Virus record (IMG/VR): IMGVR_UViG_3300046499_000674
Coordinates: 1 to 23,892 of that record
Length of the DNA: 23,892 nt
Source of the DNA: a virus
Direction: 5' to 3' (one strand)
Shown here piece after piece: positions 1-6,646 of the stretch. The first letter of the stretch is position 1. Every line of letters starts with the position of its first letter. Below the pieces are notes generated by a model. The model did no database searches. It was not told the origin of the DNA and saw nothing but the letters and a program-made list of their open reading frames with translations. A program made the position numbers and the translations under genes.

Positions 1-9
1 GCGTCGGAG

Positions 10-327
10 ATGGCCTCGCCGACGTTCCCGGAGGACGTCTGGTGCTGGACGTGGCCGGAGGCGTTGACGCTGCCGGTCAACGAGAACGGTTCGCCTGAGG
101 AGTTCCGCGTCCTCTCCACGGTGATCAAGGTGGAGCCGTGGTCTCCGAAGGTCGCCGAGCGGCTGCCGTTCGCCGTCATCGAGCTGGTGGACGATCACTT
201 CGTCGACGGCCTTGACCCCGACGGGCTGGCCACGGTGATCCGGACGCTGTCTGACCGGCTGGAGCAGATGCGGGAGACGCACGCCCGGCTCGTCGCTGTC
301 CGTGCCGAGTACATGGGACGCTCGTGA
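10..327 (+). CDS. hypothetical protein, possibly 5'-truncated
   Basis: I do not recognise this 105-residue acidic protein with confidence. The frame is open to the left edge of the window with no upstream stop, so the ATG at 10 may be internal and the true start may lie outside. The C-terminal half (about residues 55-100) predicts as a beta strand followed by a long helix. This loosely resembles the short phage/Streptomyces proteins whose C-terminus is a helix after a D-P-D/L-x-P turn (DUF6907-like), but the match is weak. Its stop overlaps the next start as TGATG (325-329), so it is probably co-translated with the methyltransferase. No catalytic motif is visible. Confidence 0.65.
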   Translation: MASPTFPEDVWCWTWPEALTLPVNENGSPEEFRVLSTVIKVEPWSPKVAERLPFAVIELVDDHFVDGLDPDGLATVIRTLSDRLEQMRETHARLVAVRAEYMGRS

Positions 328-1706
328 TGGCGGGTTCAGTGTTCTCGACGGCTTTGAAGACGGCGGCTGGCTATATCGACGTGGCGGCGAACGCTCACGG
401 TGAGGAGAAGGCGCATCTCGCTGTCCGCGCGCTGGAGCGTATCCAGCACGACCGTCCGCGTCTGGTGGAGATTGGGCCGGGTGGCGGGTCCGCGGTCGCG
501 TATCTGGCGTCTCAGCTTGCCGCCGATCGGGCTCGCAGCGACGTCCACTTGACGCTGGTGGAGGTGCCCGGTGTGGCGTCGGCGTCGTTGTCCGACGCGA
601 TGGAGGCGTTTAACCGGGTCGGCTCGTGTGAGTTGGCTGCGGGGTTCGCGCAGGATGTCGGGACGATCCTCGACGATCCGGTGGACGTGGTGAGCGCGTC
701 GGCGCTGCTGCATGAGGTGTATTCCTATGGCGGCGGCTACAGCGGGCTGCATTCGATGATCCGGACTCTGCCGACGGTGCTGCGGCCGGGCGGGATGTTC
801 GCCTACCGGGACGTGTACGCGGTGAAGGCGCCGTCGCTGCACGACCGGTGCATGCAGACGTACACGTCCCGTTCGTGGCTGCGCTTTCTGCGGATGTTCA
901 TTCCGCAGTATCTGCAGGAGGGTACGCATCCGTACCACAGTGCCAGTGATCTGGTGGTTTTCCGGCAGGACTCGAGGGTCGTGCCAGCTGTGGACCTGTG
1001 TGCGCGGACGAGCGTGGTGGCATCGGCGCCGGTGGGGGTTTTCCGGGAGATCCAGCGGCATTACGTGACGCTCAGGGATCACGTGTGGCGGTCGGGTGTT
1101 CTCGGGTTCAGGCCGTTCCTCGAGGGCCCGCTCGCGGGCGACTGGATCGATGCCCGGCACGGCCACAAGCGCGTGCACTATGTGCTGACGGAATCCGACT
1201 GGCTGCCGGATTCCCAGAGGGCGATGCTGCTCGCACTGAGCGAGCCGTACACCGACCACTACACCGTGGACGGCGACATCCTCGACGAGTGCACCGATAT
1301 TGCCCTGAGTTCGTTCTTCCAGCTGGCGGAGCGCGGCGACGGGGAATGCTCGACGGTCTGGCAGGGCTGGGCCACGCGGGAGGGGCGTGAAACCTACGCG
1401 TACCTGACGCTGGACGCGTTGCTGGCGGCGTTCGCCGTGAACTCAGCGGAGGTGGCGCAGGAGCAGCGGACGGTGCTGGTGCCGGTCCAGGTGGAGGACG
1501 TGATCCGGCGTGACCGCGCGTATTACAACCGCTACCTGCGGCGGGCGATCCCCAATCCGTTGAAGGACGCGAAGCAGCTCGTGCTGTTTTCGAACGTCCC
1601 CGTCGACGATGCCCGCTCGTTGAGCCGGGGGCTCCACTGCCTGCAGCAGTGGTGCAGCAAGACGAGCCTGGCGCGCGTGTACTCGGCGATCAACGGAGGA
1701 GCCTGA
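327..1706 (+). CDS. class I SAM-dependent methyltransferase with large uncharacterised C-terminal domain
   Basis: This is a 459-residue protein from ATG 327; a GTG at 324 directly precedes it and is an alternative start. The N-terminal 170 residues show a Rossmann-fold methyltransferase. Motif I is VEIGPGGG at residues 47-54, the acidic end of strand 2 is E79 in LTLVEV, a motif around 119-133 ends in ALLHEVYS, and LRPGGMFAYRDV lies at 152-163, the usual place before strand 5. The remaining 290 residues match nothing I recognise and could bind or position the substrate. The gene is translationally coupled to the gene before it (TGATG). It is separated by one base from a CYTH-domain gene, so the two products probably act in one pathway. 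The substrate cannot be read from the sequence. Confidence 0.85.
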   Translation: MAGSVFSTALKTAAGYIDVAANAHGEEKAHLAVRALERIQHDRPRLVEIGPGGGSAVAYLASQLAADRARSDVHLTLVEVPGVASASLSDAMEAFNRVGSCELAAGFAQDVGTILDDPVDVVSASALLHEVYSYGGGYSGLHSMIRTLPTVLRPGGMFAYRDVYAVKAPSLHDRCMQTYTSRSWLRFLRMFIPQYLQEGTHPYHSASDLVVFRQDSRVVPAVDLCARTSVVASAPVGVFREIQRHYVTLRDHVWRSGVLGFRPFLEGPLAGDWIDARHGHKRVHYVLTESDWLPDSQRAMLLALSEPYTDHYTVDGDILDECTDIALSSFFQLAERGDGECSTVWQGWATREGRETYAYLTLDALLAAFAVNSAEVAQEQRTVLVPVQVEDVIRRDRAYYNRYLRRAIPNPLKDAKQLVLFSNVPVDDARSLSRGLHCLQQWCSKTSLARVYSAINGGA

Positions 1707-1707
1707 G

Positions 1708-2280
1708 ATGAACGACATGATCGAGGTTGAGCGGAAGCGGCGCCTGCCGGACGACGGCTCCGAACTGGCCGTGCTGCTGGCCGGGCTCGGCTGGCAGGCT
1801 GCGGAGCGGGTGGTCGAGGTGGACACGTACTACTCGCGGCCGGACGTGGACTTCATGGAGACGGTCGAGTGTCTGCGGGTGCGGCGCCGCGGCGACTTCG
1901 CCGAGGTCACCTACAAGCCGGCCTCCACCGTGGCGACCCATAGCGCCGACGGCGTGATCTCGAAGCCGGAGACGAACGTCATTCTCCAGTCGGCAGGCCA
2001 GGCCCCGCTCGCGGACCAGTTGCTTGAGGCGATCGGCATGCAATTGCTCGTGCGGGTGGAGAAGAACCGAGCTGCGTACCAGCACCCGGACGAGCCGGAC
2101 GTGACGGTGACCATCGACACGGTCGCCGGTGTCGCCACGTTCGTGGAGACAGAGGTCATGAGCGCTGACTCGATCGCGGCGGCCGAGACGGTCGAGCGGG
2201 TCGAGAAGGAGCTGGACATCACGGACTACCCGACGGTGGAGTTGCCGTACCGGGATCTCGCGATGGAGCGCGCGGTCTGA
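1708..2280 (+). CDS. CYTH-domain protein (triphosphate tunnel metalloenzyme / class IV adenylate cyclase-like)
   Basis: This is a 190-residue single-domain protein, the usual CYTH length. The signature ExExK is residues 6-10 (EVERK). The expected tunnel elements follow: the YYSRP segment near 41-45, LRVRRRG at 56-62, TYK at 68-70, VEKNR at 117-121, and a strand with D137, E147 and E149 where the family places metal-binding acids. The family hydrolyses or cyclises triphosphates (thiamine triphosphate, inorganic triphosphate, ATP to cAMP) with divalent metals. Which activity applies cannot be decided here. An excellent ribosome binding site GGAGGA (1695-1700) lies inside the end of the methyltransferase gene, and a terminator-like hairpin follows immediately. 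Confidence 0.9.
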   Translation: MNDMIEVERKRRLPDDGSELAVLLAGLGWQAAERVVEVDTYYSRPDVDFMETVECLRVRRRGDFAEVTYKPASTVATHSADGVISKPETNVILQSAGQAPLADQLLEAIGMQLLVRVEKNRAAYQHPDEPDVTVTIDTVAGVATFVETEVMSADSIAAAETVERVEKELDITDYPTVELPYRDLAMERAV

Positions 2281-2293
2281 CGACACGCTGCAG

Positions 2294-2324
2294 CGCCCCC
2301 GACTTCAGGACGGAGCCGGGGGCG
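2294..2324 (+). terminator. hairpin after the methyltransferase-CYTH unit
   Basis: A perfect 8-bp GC stem (CGCCCCCG at 2294-2301 with CGGGGGCG at 2317-2324) with a 15-base loop starts 14 bases after the CYTH stop. There is no strong T tract, which is common for actinobacterial terminators. It probably ends the unit that begins at or before position 10. Confidence 0.6.
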
Positions 2325-2484
2325 TCGTGCTGTCTAGACCGCCTCGTCGGCCGCTGCTGCTGCGCCTGGTGGGCTGTCGTGGTGCTGTCGTCGCCTCGGG
2401 TGTCGCGCTGGGGCTGCAGTGCCTCGCGGGTCCCGTCTGGTTGGCGCCGTGTTGCCGCGCCTGGTGGGGACGCACGCTCGGTGT

Positions 2485-2877
2485 ATGGGGGTCATCGAGG
2501 AGGGGCCGCGGCGGATCGGCGCGGGTCAGGTTTTCACGTGCCCGTTTTGCGGGCTGCCGCAGGACCGGGTACCGACACTGGACCACGACTGGGTGCTGCT
2601 CGAGCCGGGCGTGGATGTGCTGGCGCATCTGGTGCCGGCGGAGCACCGGTGGATCGTTGTGTCGGACGGCCGGGTGACGGTGTACGGGGTATGTCCGCCG
2701 GTGGCGGAGCAGCGCTGCCGGGTCGAGCATCGGCTGGCGTGCCCGGGGCAGGAACTGCCGGACCTGTGGCCTTGGCTGACGACGTTGCGGGGCGAGAACA
2801 AGCGGGCCTCGGAACGCCGGGACGGGGATCAGCCGCCGGAGCCGGAGCCGGACATCGAGTTGCCGGACGTCGGGTAG
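2485..2877 (+). CDS. DUF6083-like zinc-binding protein
   Basis: This is a 130-residue protein from ATG 2485. A GTG at 2419 would add 22 residues that look non-coding, so the shorter form is preferred, but no convincing ribosome binding site decides it. A CxxC pair (C19, C22) and a later C78-x3-H82-x3-C86 cluster suggest one zinc site. Between them is a conserved-looking core with VPAEHRW and a following DGR, and near the end DLWPWLTTLR. From memory this pattern fits the DUF6083 family of Streptomyces proteins of unknown function; a profile search would settle it. It lies between two terminator-like hairpins, so it may be transcribed alone. The positions from 2325 to 2484 show no other gene. 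Confidence 0.7.
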   Translation: MGVIEEGPRRIGAGQVFTCPFCGLPQDRVPTLDHDWVLLEPGVDVLAHLVPAEHRWIVVSDGRVTVYGVCPPVAEQRCRVEHRLACPGQELPDLWPWLTTLRGENKRASERRDGDQPPEPEPDIELPDVG

Positions 2878-2896
2878 GCGGTCCGAACGCAGCACG

Positions 2897-2930
2897 ACGC
2901 CCCCGCGCCGGATCCCGGCCGGGGGCGTTT
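2897..2930 (+). terminator. rho-independent terminator after the DUF6083-like gene
   Basis: A perfect 9-bp stem (ACGCCCCCG at 2897-2905 with CGGGGGCGT at 2920-2928) closes on a 14-base loop that can itself pair further. The stem ends in TTT (2928-2930). It lies 20 bases after the stop at 2877. Confidence 0.7.
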
Positions 2931-3021
2931 CCGTGTCACGCCTGCTGCTCGCCGCCGTTCACGCCGCGCCCCATTTGGCCGTATTGCGGTGTCGGACGGT
3001 GTGGTGCGGCGTTAACCGTGC

Positions 3022-3204
3022 ATGAGCAGGAGTCGCAGGTTGCGGGATCTTTCAGGACCTCAGGCGTTCGACCAGCTGCGGACACAGTTGGCTCGTGCCG
3101 CTGCCGGGGTGGCCAGGGAGAAAGTGCCACGACAGCGGCCTCGTCCGACGCCCGCGGAACCGGATGGCGTCGGCGGTGAGGCGGGCCCGCCAAGTTCGAG
3201 CTGA
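3022..3204 (+). CDS. small basic hypothetical protein (doubtful)
   Basis: This is a 60-residue ORF, rich in Arg, Ala and Pro, starting at ATG 3022 and ending five bases before the convergent minus-strand gene. An amphipathic helical segment spans about residues 14-35, followed by a Pro-rich tail. There is no clear ribosome binding site and no family I recognise. It fills an otherwise empty stretch (2931-3209), which is the main argument for it. An antisense ORF covers the same region but is more repetitive and less protein-like. Confidence 0.35.
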   Translation: MSRSRRLRDLSGPQAFDQLRTQLARAAAGVAREKVPRQRPRPTPAEPDGVGGEAGPPSSS

Positions 3205-3209
3205 GGCCA

Positions 3210-3674
3210 TCACTCCCCCGCCTGAGCCGCCTCCAGCTCCGCTGGCTGCTCGAGGACCCGCTCGAGTTTCCCCAGCAGCACCGGGTCGGCGAGCTGGAGC
3301 CGGGGCCGGTGGGCGGCGATGAGCTGGCGGATCTGGGCGAGGGCGGCCTGATCGCGGATCAGCGCGGCGCGGGCGGCGAGCTGCTCCCCCGACTCCTCGC
3401 CCACTTCCCGCAGGTGGTGGTCAACGAAGAAGATCGCGTTCTCCAGCCCGGCGGCGATCCCGTTGTGCGGGGTGACGCGCAGGTGGTCGAGGTCGGGGCG
3501 GGGATGCTGGTCGGCGGCGACGGCTTTGGCGTGTTCGGCGGCGAGTTGGCCGCGGAGACGCTGAAGGCGCTGTAGGGCCGCCTGTGGCGTCTCCGGGCCG
3601 CCTGTCGGCTGTCCGGGGCCGCCGGGGGTGTCCTGGGCCGTCACGGGGGCGTTGGTGGGCGTCTGGTTGGTCAT
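3210..3674 (-). CDS. hypothetical protein, helical, last gene of the replication-side block
   Basis: This is a 154-residue protein with a low-complexity N-terminus (about 1-30, rich in T, P, G, Q). It is followed by an almost wholly alpha-helical body with heptad-like Leu/Ala spacing, which suggests a coiled coil or helical bundle. No catalytic motif is visible and I do not recognise a family. The ATG overlaps the stop of the upstream gene as ATGA (3671-3674), indicating coupled translation. It is the most distal gene of the leftward block and converges on the rightward genes at about 3205. Confidence 0.75.
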   Translation of the reverse strand: MTNQTPTNAPVTAQDTPGGPGQPTGGPETPQAALQRLQRLRGQLAAEHAKAVAADQHPRPDLDHLRVTPHNGIAAGLENAIFFVDHHLREVGEESGEQLAARAALIRDQAALAQIRQLIAAHRPRLQLADPVLLGKLERVLEQPAELEAAQAGE

Positions 3675-4273
3675 GCCGGGGTCTCCTTGGCGTCGTCGCG
3701 GCGTCCGCCTCGCGGGATCGAGTGGAGGTCGCGGACTCGGGCGAGGTTGGCGTCGGTGAAGCCGAAGGGCCGGAAGCGGTCACAGACGGCGCAGCGCCCG
3801 TAGTTGCTGTGTTCGAGGACGGGCACGTCGCAGACGCAGGTGGAGTGCGCCCGCTTGATCGATGAGCAGTCGGCGTGGAACAGGTCTCGTTCGCCCTGCC
3901 ACCAGCGGGCGCGCGGCCCGTCCCACGAATGGGAGTGGTTGACCGAGTCGCCCTTGACGCTGCGGCCGTTGCACCACGCGCAGCGGGTGAGGAGCCGTCG
4001 ACGGAGCTGTTGGAGGGGGCTGATCTGTACGCGCCAGTGGTGGGCGTGGAGCCGCCAGCGTTTCGCCCGGCAGGTGACATCGTCGTAGCCGGACGAGTCC
4101 CGGTGCCAGACGGTGATCAGGGGCGGGAAGTACAGGCCGCGTCCAGCGATCACCCAGAACGGACTGCCGAAACGCCAGCGGATACCCTCCCGGGCTGCCT
4201 GCTTGGTGCGCCAGTCGGCGGTCTCAGGCCAGGGGCGGCGGATCTCGAACGCCACGGTCAGTGGATCATGCAT
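3671..4273 (-). CDS. Streptomyces-phage-type Cys/His-rich protein, unknown function
   Basis: This is a 200-residue protein of a type I recall from many Streptomyces phages and prophages, without a known role. The N-terminus (MHDPLTVAFEIRRPWP) and a Trp/His-rich centre are followed by several metal-type pairs: C98/C101, H115, H133/C136, C146/C148 and C161/C164. It therefore probably folds around two zinc ions. The segment around residues 108-126 (GDSVNHSHSWDGP and a following RWW) is unusual and might be a nucleic-acid-binding or catalytic loop, but that is a guess. It overlaps the stop of the upstream HTH gene by eight bases. Confidence 0.8.
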   Translation of the reverse strand: MHDPLTVAFEIRRPWPETADWRTKQAAREGIRWRFGSPFWVIAGRGLYFPPLITVWHRDSSGYDDVTCRAKRWRLHAHHWRVQISPLQQLRRRLLTRCAWCNGRSVKGDSVNHSHSWDGPRARWWQGERDLFHADCSSIKRAHSTCVCDVPVLEHSNYGRCAVCDRFRPFGFTDANLARVRDLHSIPRGGRRDDAKETPA

Positions 4274-4505
4274 GGTCGGTCTCCTTGGGTTTGATCACAT
4301 GTGCGAGTCCGTCGTCGAGGTCGAGCCAGACGAGCAGCGACACGAGCGCGTCGGCGTCGGGCCGGTTGCCGTCGGCGAGGCGGCTGAACATGGACGGGCT
4401 GACGTCGAGCTGCTCGGCGATCTGCCGCCAGGTCAGGCCCCGTTCCCGCCGCCTCACGTCGAGACGGCGGCGAAGCTCGGGCACGTCGAGGAGATAGGCG
4501 CTCAT
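4266..4505 (-). CDS. XRE-family helix-turn-helix DNA-binding protein
   Basis: This is a 79-residue protein that is essentially one HTH domain. Residues 8-22 form helix 1, LTWRQIAEQLDVSPSMFSRL (24-43) is the HTH with recognition helix at about 36-43, and two more helices follow. The frame extends much further upstream, but ATG 4505 is chosen because AAGGAG lies at the right distance and the ATG overlaps the previous stop as ATGA (4502-4505). It is likely a repressor or accessory transcription factor of the element. No operator can be assigned to it. Confidence 0.85.
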   Translation of the reverse strand: MSAYLLDVPELRRRLDVRRRERGLTWRQIAEQLDVSPSMFSRLADGNRPDADALVSLLVWLDLDDGLAHVIKPKETDHA

Positions 4506-4657
4506 GCCGCGGACTCCTTCGGCTGCGGGTAGGCGTGGGCGTACAGAGCCCGTATCTGGGTGCGGAGTTGGGCGGCTTCGGCGGGCAGGAGGGCGCCGCG
4601 CTCGGCCCGGTCGACGAGGTGCAAGAGTCGCTGGAGCGGGGCGGGTTCGGGGGTCAT
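4502..4657 (-). CDS. small phage protein (51 aa), unknown function
   Basis: This is a 51-residue ORF starting at ATG 4657 and stopping at 4502. It reads MTPEPAPLQRLLHLVDRAER and continues with GALLPAEAAQLR, ending KESAA. The L-x-x-L-V-D-R-A-E-R-G-x-L-L-x-x-E-A-A-x-L-R pattern is one I recall as common in Streptomyces phages. Both ends overlap neighbours by four bases (ATGA at 4654-4657 and 4502-4505), which strongly supports it as a coding gene. It is predicted to be two short helices. Function is unknown. Confidence 0.8.
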   Translation of the reverse strand: MTPEPAPLQRLLHLVDRAERGALLPAEAAQLRTQIRALYAHAYPQPKESAA

Positions 4658-4995
4658 CGGGGCTCCGTTCGGGTCGGCGGGGCGGGGTTGAGGCTCTGAG
4701 CGTCGATCTGCGCGTCTCGGCGGGCTCCGGTCCGCAGCGGCGAGTTAGGCCGCGAGAGAGGCGTCCAGGGCCCTTCTCGGGCCTCCTGGGCTCCAGCCGG
4801 ACCTTCCCGAAGCGCTGTGCGGCCCCCTGAGCCCTTCCGGCCCCGTCTCGCCGCCCGCCGTGCCGCCCGGTTCGCCCGCGGCTCCGGCTGGCCGTCCGGC
4901 ACGTACTGCTCGCCCAGCGGCCGGAGTTCCGTCTCCCAGCCGGCGCCCGGCGTTCCGGCACGCTCGCCGCGGGGCGCCGACGACGGGGCGGTCAC
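4654..4995 (-). CDS. hypothetical basic, low-complexity protein
   Basis: This is a 113-residue protein rich in Arg, Ala, Gly and Pro. A strongly basic stretch at residues 40-60 (RANRAARRAARRGRKG) could bind nucleic acid. The segment ELRPLGEQYVPDGQP before it looks like the most conserved-type part. It starts at GTG 4995, which overlaps the previous stop as GTGA, and it ends in an ATGA overlap with the next gene. The composition is close to what GC-rich noncoding frames give, so the coupling at both ends is the main support. Confidence 0.65.
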   Translation of the reverse strand: MTAPSSAPRGERAGTPGAGWETELRPLGEQYVPDGQPEPRANRAARRAARRGRKGSGGRTALREGPAGAQEAREGPWTPLSRPNSPLRTGARRDAQIDAQSLNPAPPTRTEPR

Positions 4996-5168
4996 GGCTG
5001 ACCCCCGTTCTTGATCCGCCCGTTGGGCAGGAGCAGCCCGTCCGCGGTCGCCCGCAGGCGGAGTGCGATCAGCAGGGCGCCGCGAGGCTTCTCGCCGCGC
5101 CGCACGTACAGCGACAGCAGGCGGCCGAACTCCTCGTCGACCAGCAGCCGCAGGATCCGGGTCGTCAT
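4992..5168 (-). CDS. small hypothetical protein (58 aa)
   Basis: This is a 58-residue helical protein beginning MTTRILRLLVDEEFGRLLSL, with ATG 5168 preceded by GAAAGG at a suitable distance. The open frame continues upstream to 5504, but that part is a shadow of the next gene in another frame. It is predicted to be an amphipathic helix followed by a basic tail. I do not recognise a family. It lies directly after a strong hairpin (5192-5218), so its level may be attenuated relative to the upstream genes. Confidence 0.7.
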   Translation of the reverse strand: MTTRILRLLVDEEFGRLLSLYVRRGEKPRGALLIALRLRATADGLLLPNGRIKNGGQP

Positions 5169-5191
5169 CGGTGGTGCCTTTCGGTGCGGGG

Positions 5192-5218
5192 TGCCGCCCC
5201 CACGACGCAGGGGCGGCA
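5192..5218 (-). terminator. intergenic hairpin
   Basis: A perfect 9-bp stem (TGCCGCCCC at 5192-5200 with GGGGCGGCA at 5210-5218) and a 9-base loop lie in the 59-base gap between 5228 and 5168. The position immediately after a stop codon suggests a terminator or attenuator. There is no T tract. Confidence 0.55.
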
Positions 5219-5227
5219 GGGGTGGGG

Positions 5228-5593
5228 TCAGGCGGTGGGCGCGGTCTTCGTGGCGGCCCAGTGCCAGCCCATGCGGGCGCGGTGCTTGCCGTCGTGTCCG
5301 GCGGGCAACTGGCAGGCGCGCGGCTGGTACTGCGACGGCACGAGGTTCGGCGGCCCGCCGACCGAACCGCACTCGGGTTCGCCGGGGTTGGCGAAGTCCT
5401 TGAACCAGTCGAGGTGCAGCAGCGTGCTGGCGTCGTCGCGGTAGCAGATGTGGATCACGCAGCTGCCGCAGAACTCGCACTCGGCGCACTCGTCGAGCAG
5501 CCACGGGTCGACCTGCAAACCGAAATGCGCGAGGTAACGCTCGTTGACGCAGGGGCTGCCGTAACGGCCCCAGGTCGTCTGGTCGTCGCTCAC
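5228..5593 (-). CDS. Cys-rich phage protein with C-x5-H-x3-H motif
   Basis: This is a 121-residue protein from GTG 5593, chosen because it overlaps the upstream stop as GTGA (5590-5593); the frame itself stays open much further. Residues 36-50 carry a dense cysteine cluster (C36, C39, C42, C45, C50), which could hold zinc or an Fe-S cluster. Near the end is C94-Q-L-P-A-G-H100-D-G-K-H104, a motif that recurs in actinophage proteins and again in the neighbouring gene. The role is unknown. The cluster spacing does not match WhiB. Confidence 0.75.
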   Translation of the reverse strand: MSDDQTTWGRYGSPCVNERYLAHFGLQVDPWLLDECAECEFCGSCVIHICYRDDASTLLHLDWFKDFANPGEPECGSVGGPPNLVPSQYQPRACQLPAGHDGKHRARMGWHWAATKTAPTA

Positions 5594-6300
5594 TGCTGCT
5601 CCCCCGCGGTGTCGGCCTGCTGCGCCACGACGGTCCGGGACGCGGCGGCGGGGTCGACGCTGTGCCCAGGGCACTGGACGTAGGGCATTCCGGGCTGCGG
5701 CCACCACGAGTGCGGAATGTGCGGCTGCTGCAGTACCGCCCGGCTGCACGGCACCACCGTCACGCCGGGGGTGACGACGTGGTCCCCGTCGTGCCCGGCG
5801 GGCTTGACGCAACCGGAGCCGTTACCCGGACCCTCGCCGTAGGGGCAGTCGGCGGCGGCCTGCGTCTCGGGCTGCTGCGCCTCGCCGGCCATGCGGCGCA
5901 CGTCGGCGATCACGTCGGCGGCGGTCGTCCAGGGGTTGCGCCGGTGCTTCTCGGCAGCAGCGTCGGCGGCCTCCCGCAGGATCGCGGCCCGGTCGGCGGG
6001 CTCGGGCAGCACGGCCAGCACCGCGTCGGCCTGCCGCAGGTAGTGCTGGTACGTGGGGCTCTGTGCCTTGTCGTATCCGGGAGCCCACTGCCAACCCTCG
6101 GCGTCGGCAAGCGCGTTGGCGGCCAGGTCCCGCAGCGCTGCCCGGTCGGCGGGCGCAGACGGTGCGGCGGCGGCTCGGGACGCGTCGTAGGCGGCGAGCA
6201 GCTGCTCGGCCTCATCCCACGGCATGCCATGCGCTTCCGGGACGGGATGCCAACCGGGCGAGGACAGGGCGGATAGGACAGCGATGCGGGGGTCGGTCAT
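5590..6300 (-). CDS. hypothetical phage protein with C-x5-H-x3-H motif
   Basis: This is a 236-residue Ala-rich protein. Residues 1-35 resemble a short helical module, the middle is a series of helices with DRAALRDLAANALADAEG at about 52-69, and DRAAILREAADAAAEKHR occurs again later. This looks like an internal duplication of a D-R-A-x-L/I-R-x-x-A helix. The C-terminal part has a Cys (C-V-K-P-A-G-H-D-G-D-H) motif shared with the gene downstream. AAGGAG lies ahead of ATG 6300. No enzyme signature is visible. Confidence 0.75.
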   Translation of the reverse strand: MTDPRIAVLSALSSPGWHPVPEAHGMPWDEAEQLLAAYDASRAAAAPSAPADRAALRDLAANALADAEGWQWAPGYDKAQSPTYQHYLRQADAVLAVLPEPADRAAILREAADAAAEKHRRNPWTTAADVIADVRRMAGEAQQPETQAAADCPYGEGPGNGSGCVKPAGHDGDHVVTPGVTVVPCSRAVLQQPHIPHSWWPQPGMPYVQCPGHSVDPAAASRTVVAQQADTAGEQQ

Positions 6301-6336
6301 GGTGTGGCTCCTTGATCGTGCGAGAGGATTGGGGGG

Positions 6337-6367
6337 CCGGCCGCCCCGGTTCGAGCGGGGCGGCCGG
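6337..6367 (-). terminator. strong intergenic hairpin
   Basis: A 12-bp perfect stem (6337-6348 with 6356-6367; core CCGGCCGCCCC) with a 7-base loop sits between the stop at 6380 and the start at 6300. It is probably a terminator or attenuator separating two subunits of the leftward block. Confidence 0.65.
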
Positions 6368-6379
6368 TGCTGCGTGTGG

Positions 6380-6646
6380 TCACTGCTCGTCGGTGGGCGG
6401 CCGGTGCGGAATGTCGATGCCCTCGCCCAACGCGGGTCGCCGGTACGACTCGAGGACCGCCAGCCACTTACGGCGGAAGCGGGCCGCCTGCCACAGCGAC
6501 CAGACGGTGGTTGCGGCCTCCGCGGCGGCGAGCAGCTCCAGCAGCGACGGCCAACGGCCGAACGCCAGCTGCCACAGCAGCGAGACGGCCATACCCGACA
6601 GCAGGCCGGTGACAGCGCCCTCGACAGCGAGCTTCAGGGGCTTCAT
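6380..6646 (-). CDS. small membrane protein
   Basis: This is an 88-residue protein starting at ATG 6646, which overlaps the upstream stop as ATGA (6643-6646). Residues about 6-28 (AVEGAVTGLLSGMAVSLLWQ) form a clear membrane segment. A second weakly hydrophobic stretch at about 36-55 is either a second segment or an amphipathic helix. A basic region (ARFRRKW) follows, which would face the cytoplasm. No family is recognised. In phages such proteins can be superinfection-exclusion or holin-like factors, but nothing here proves this. Confidence 0.7.
   Translation of the reverse strand: MKPLKLAVEGAVTGLLSGMAVSLLWQLAFGRWPSLLELLAAAEAATTVWSLWQAARFRRKWLAVLESYRRPALGEGIDIPHRPPTDEQ

Noticed and set aside
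336-1259. 307-residue minus-strand ORF inside the methyltransferase gene
   Set aside because: Arg/His/Pro-rich composition typical of antisense frames; the plus strand encodes a clear SAM-binding domain.
2379-3179. 266-residue plus-strand ORF running across the terminator at 2897-2930
   Set aside because: It is low complexity, overlaps the Cys/His protein in another frame and would read through a strong terminator hairpin.
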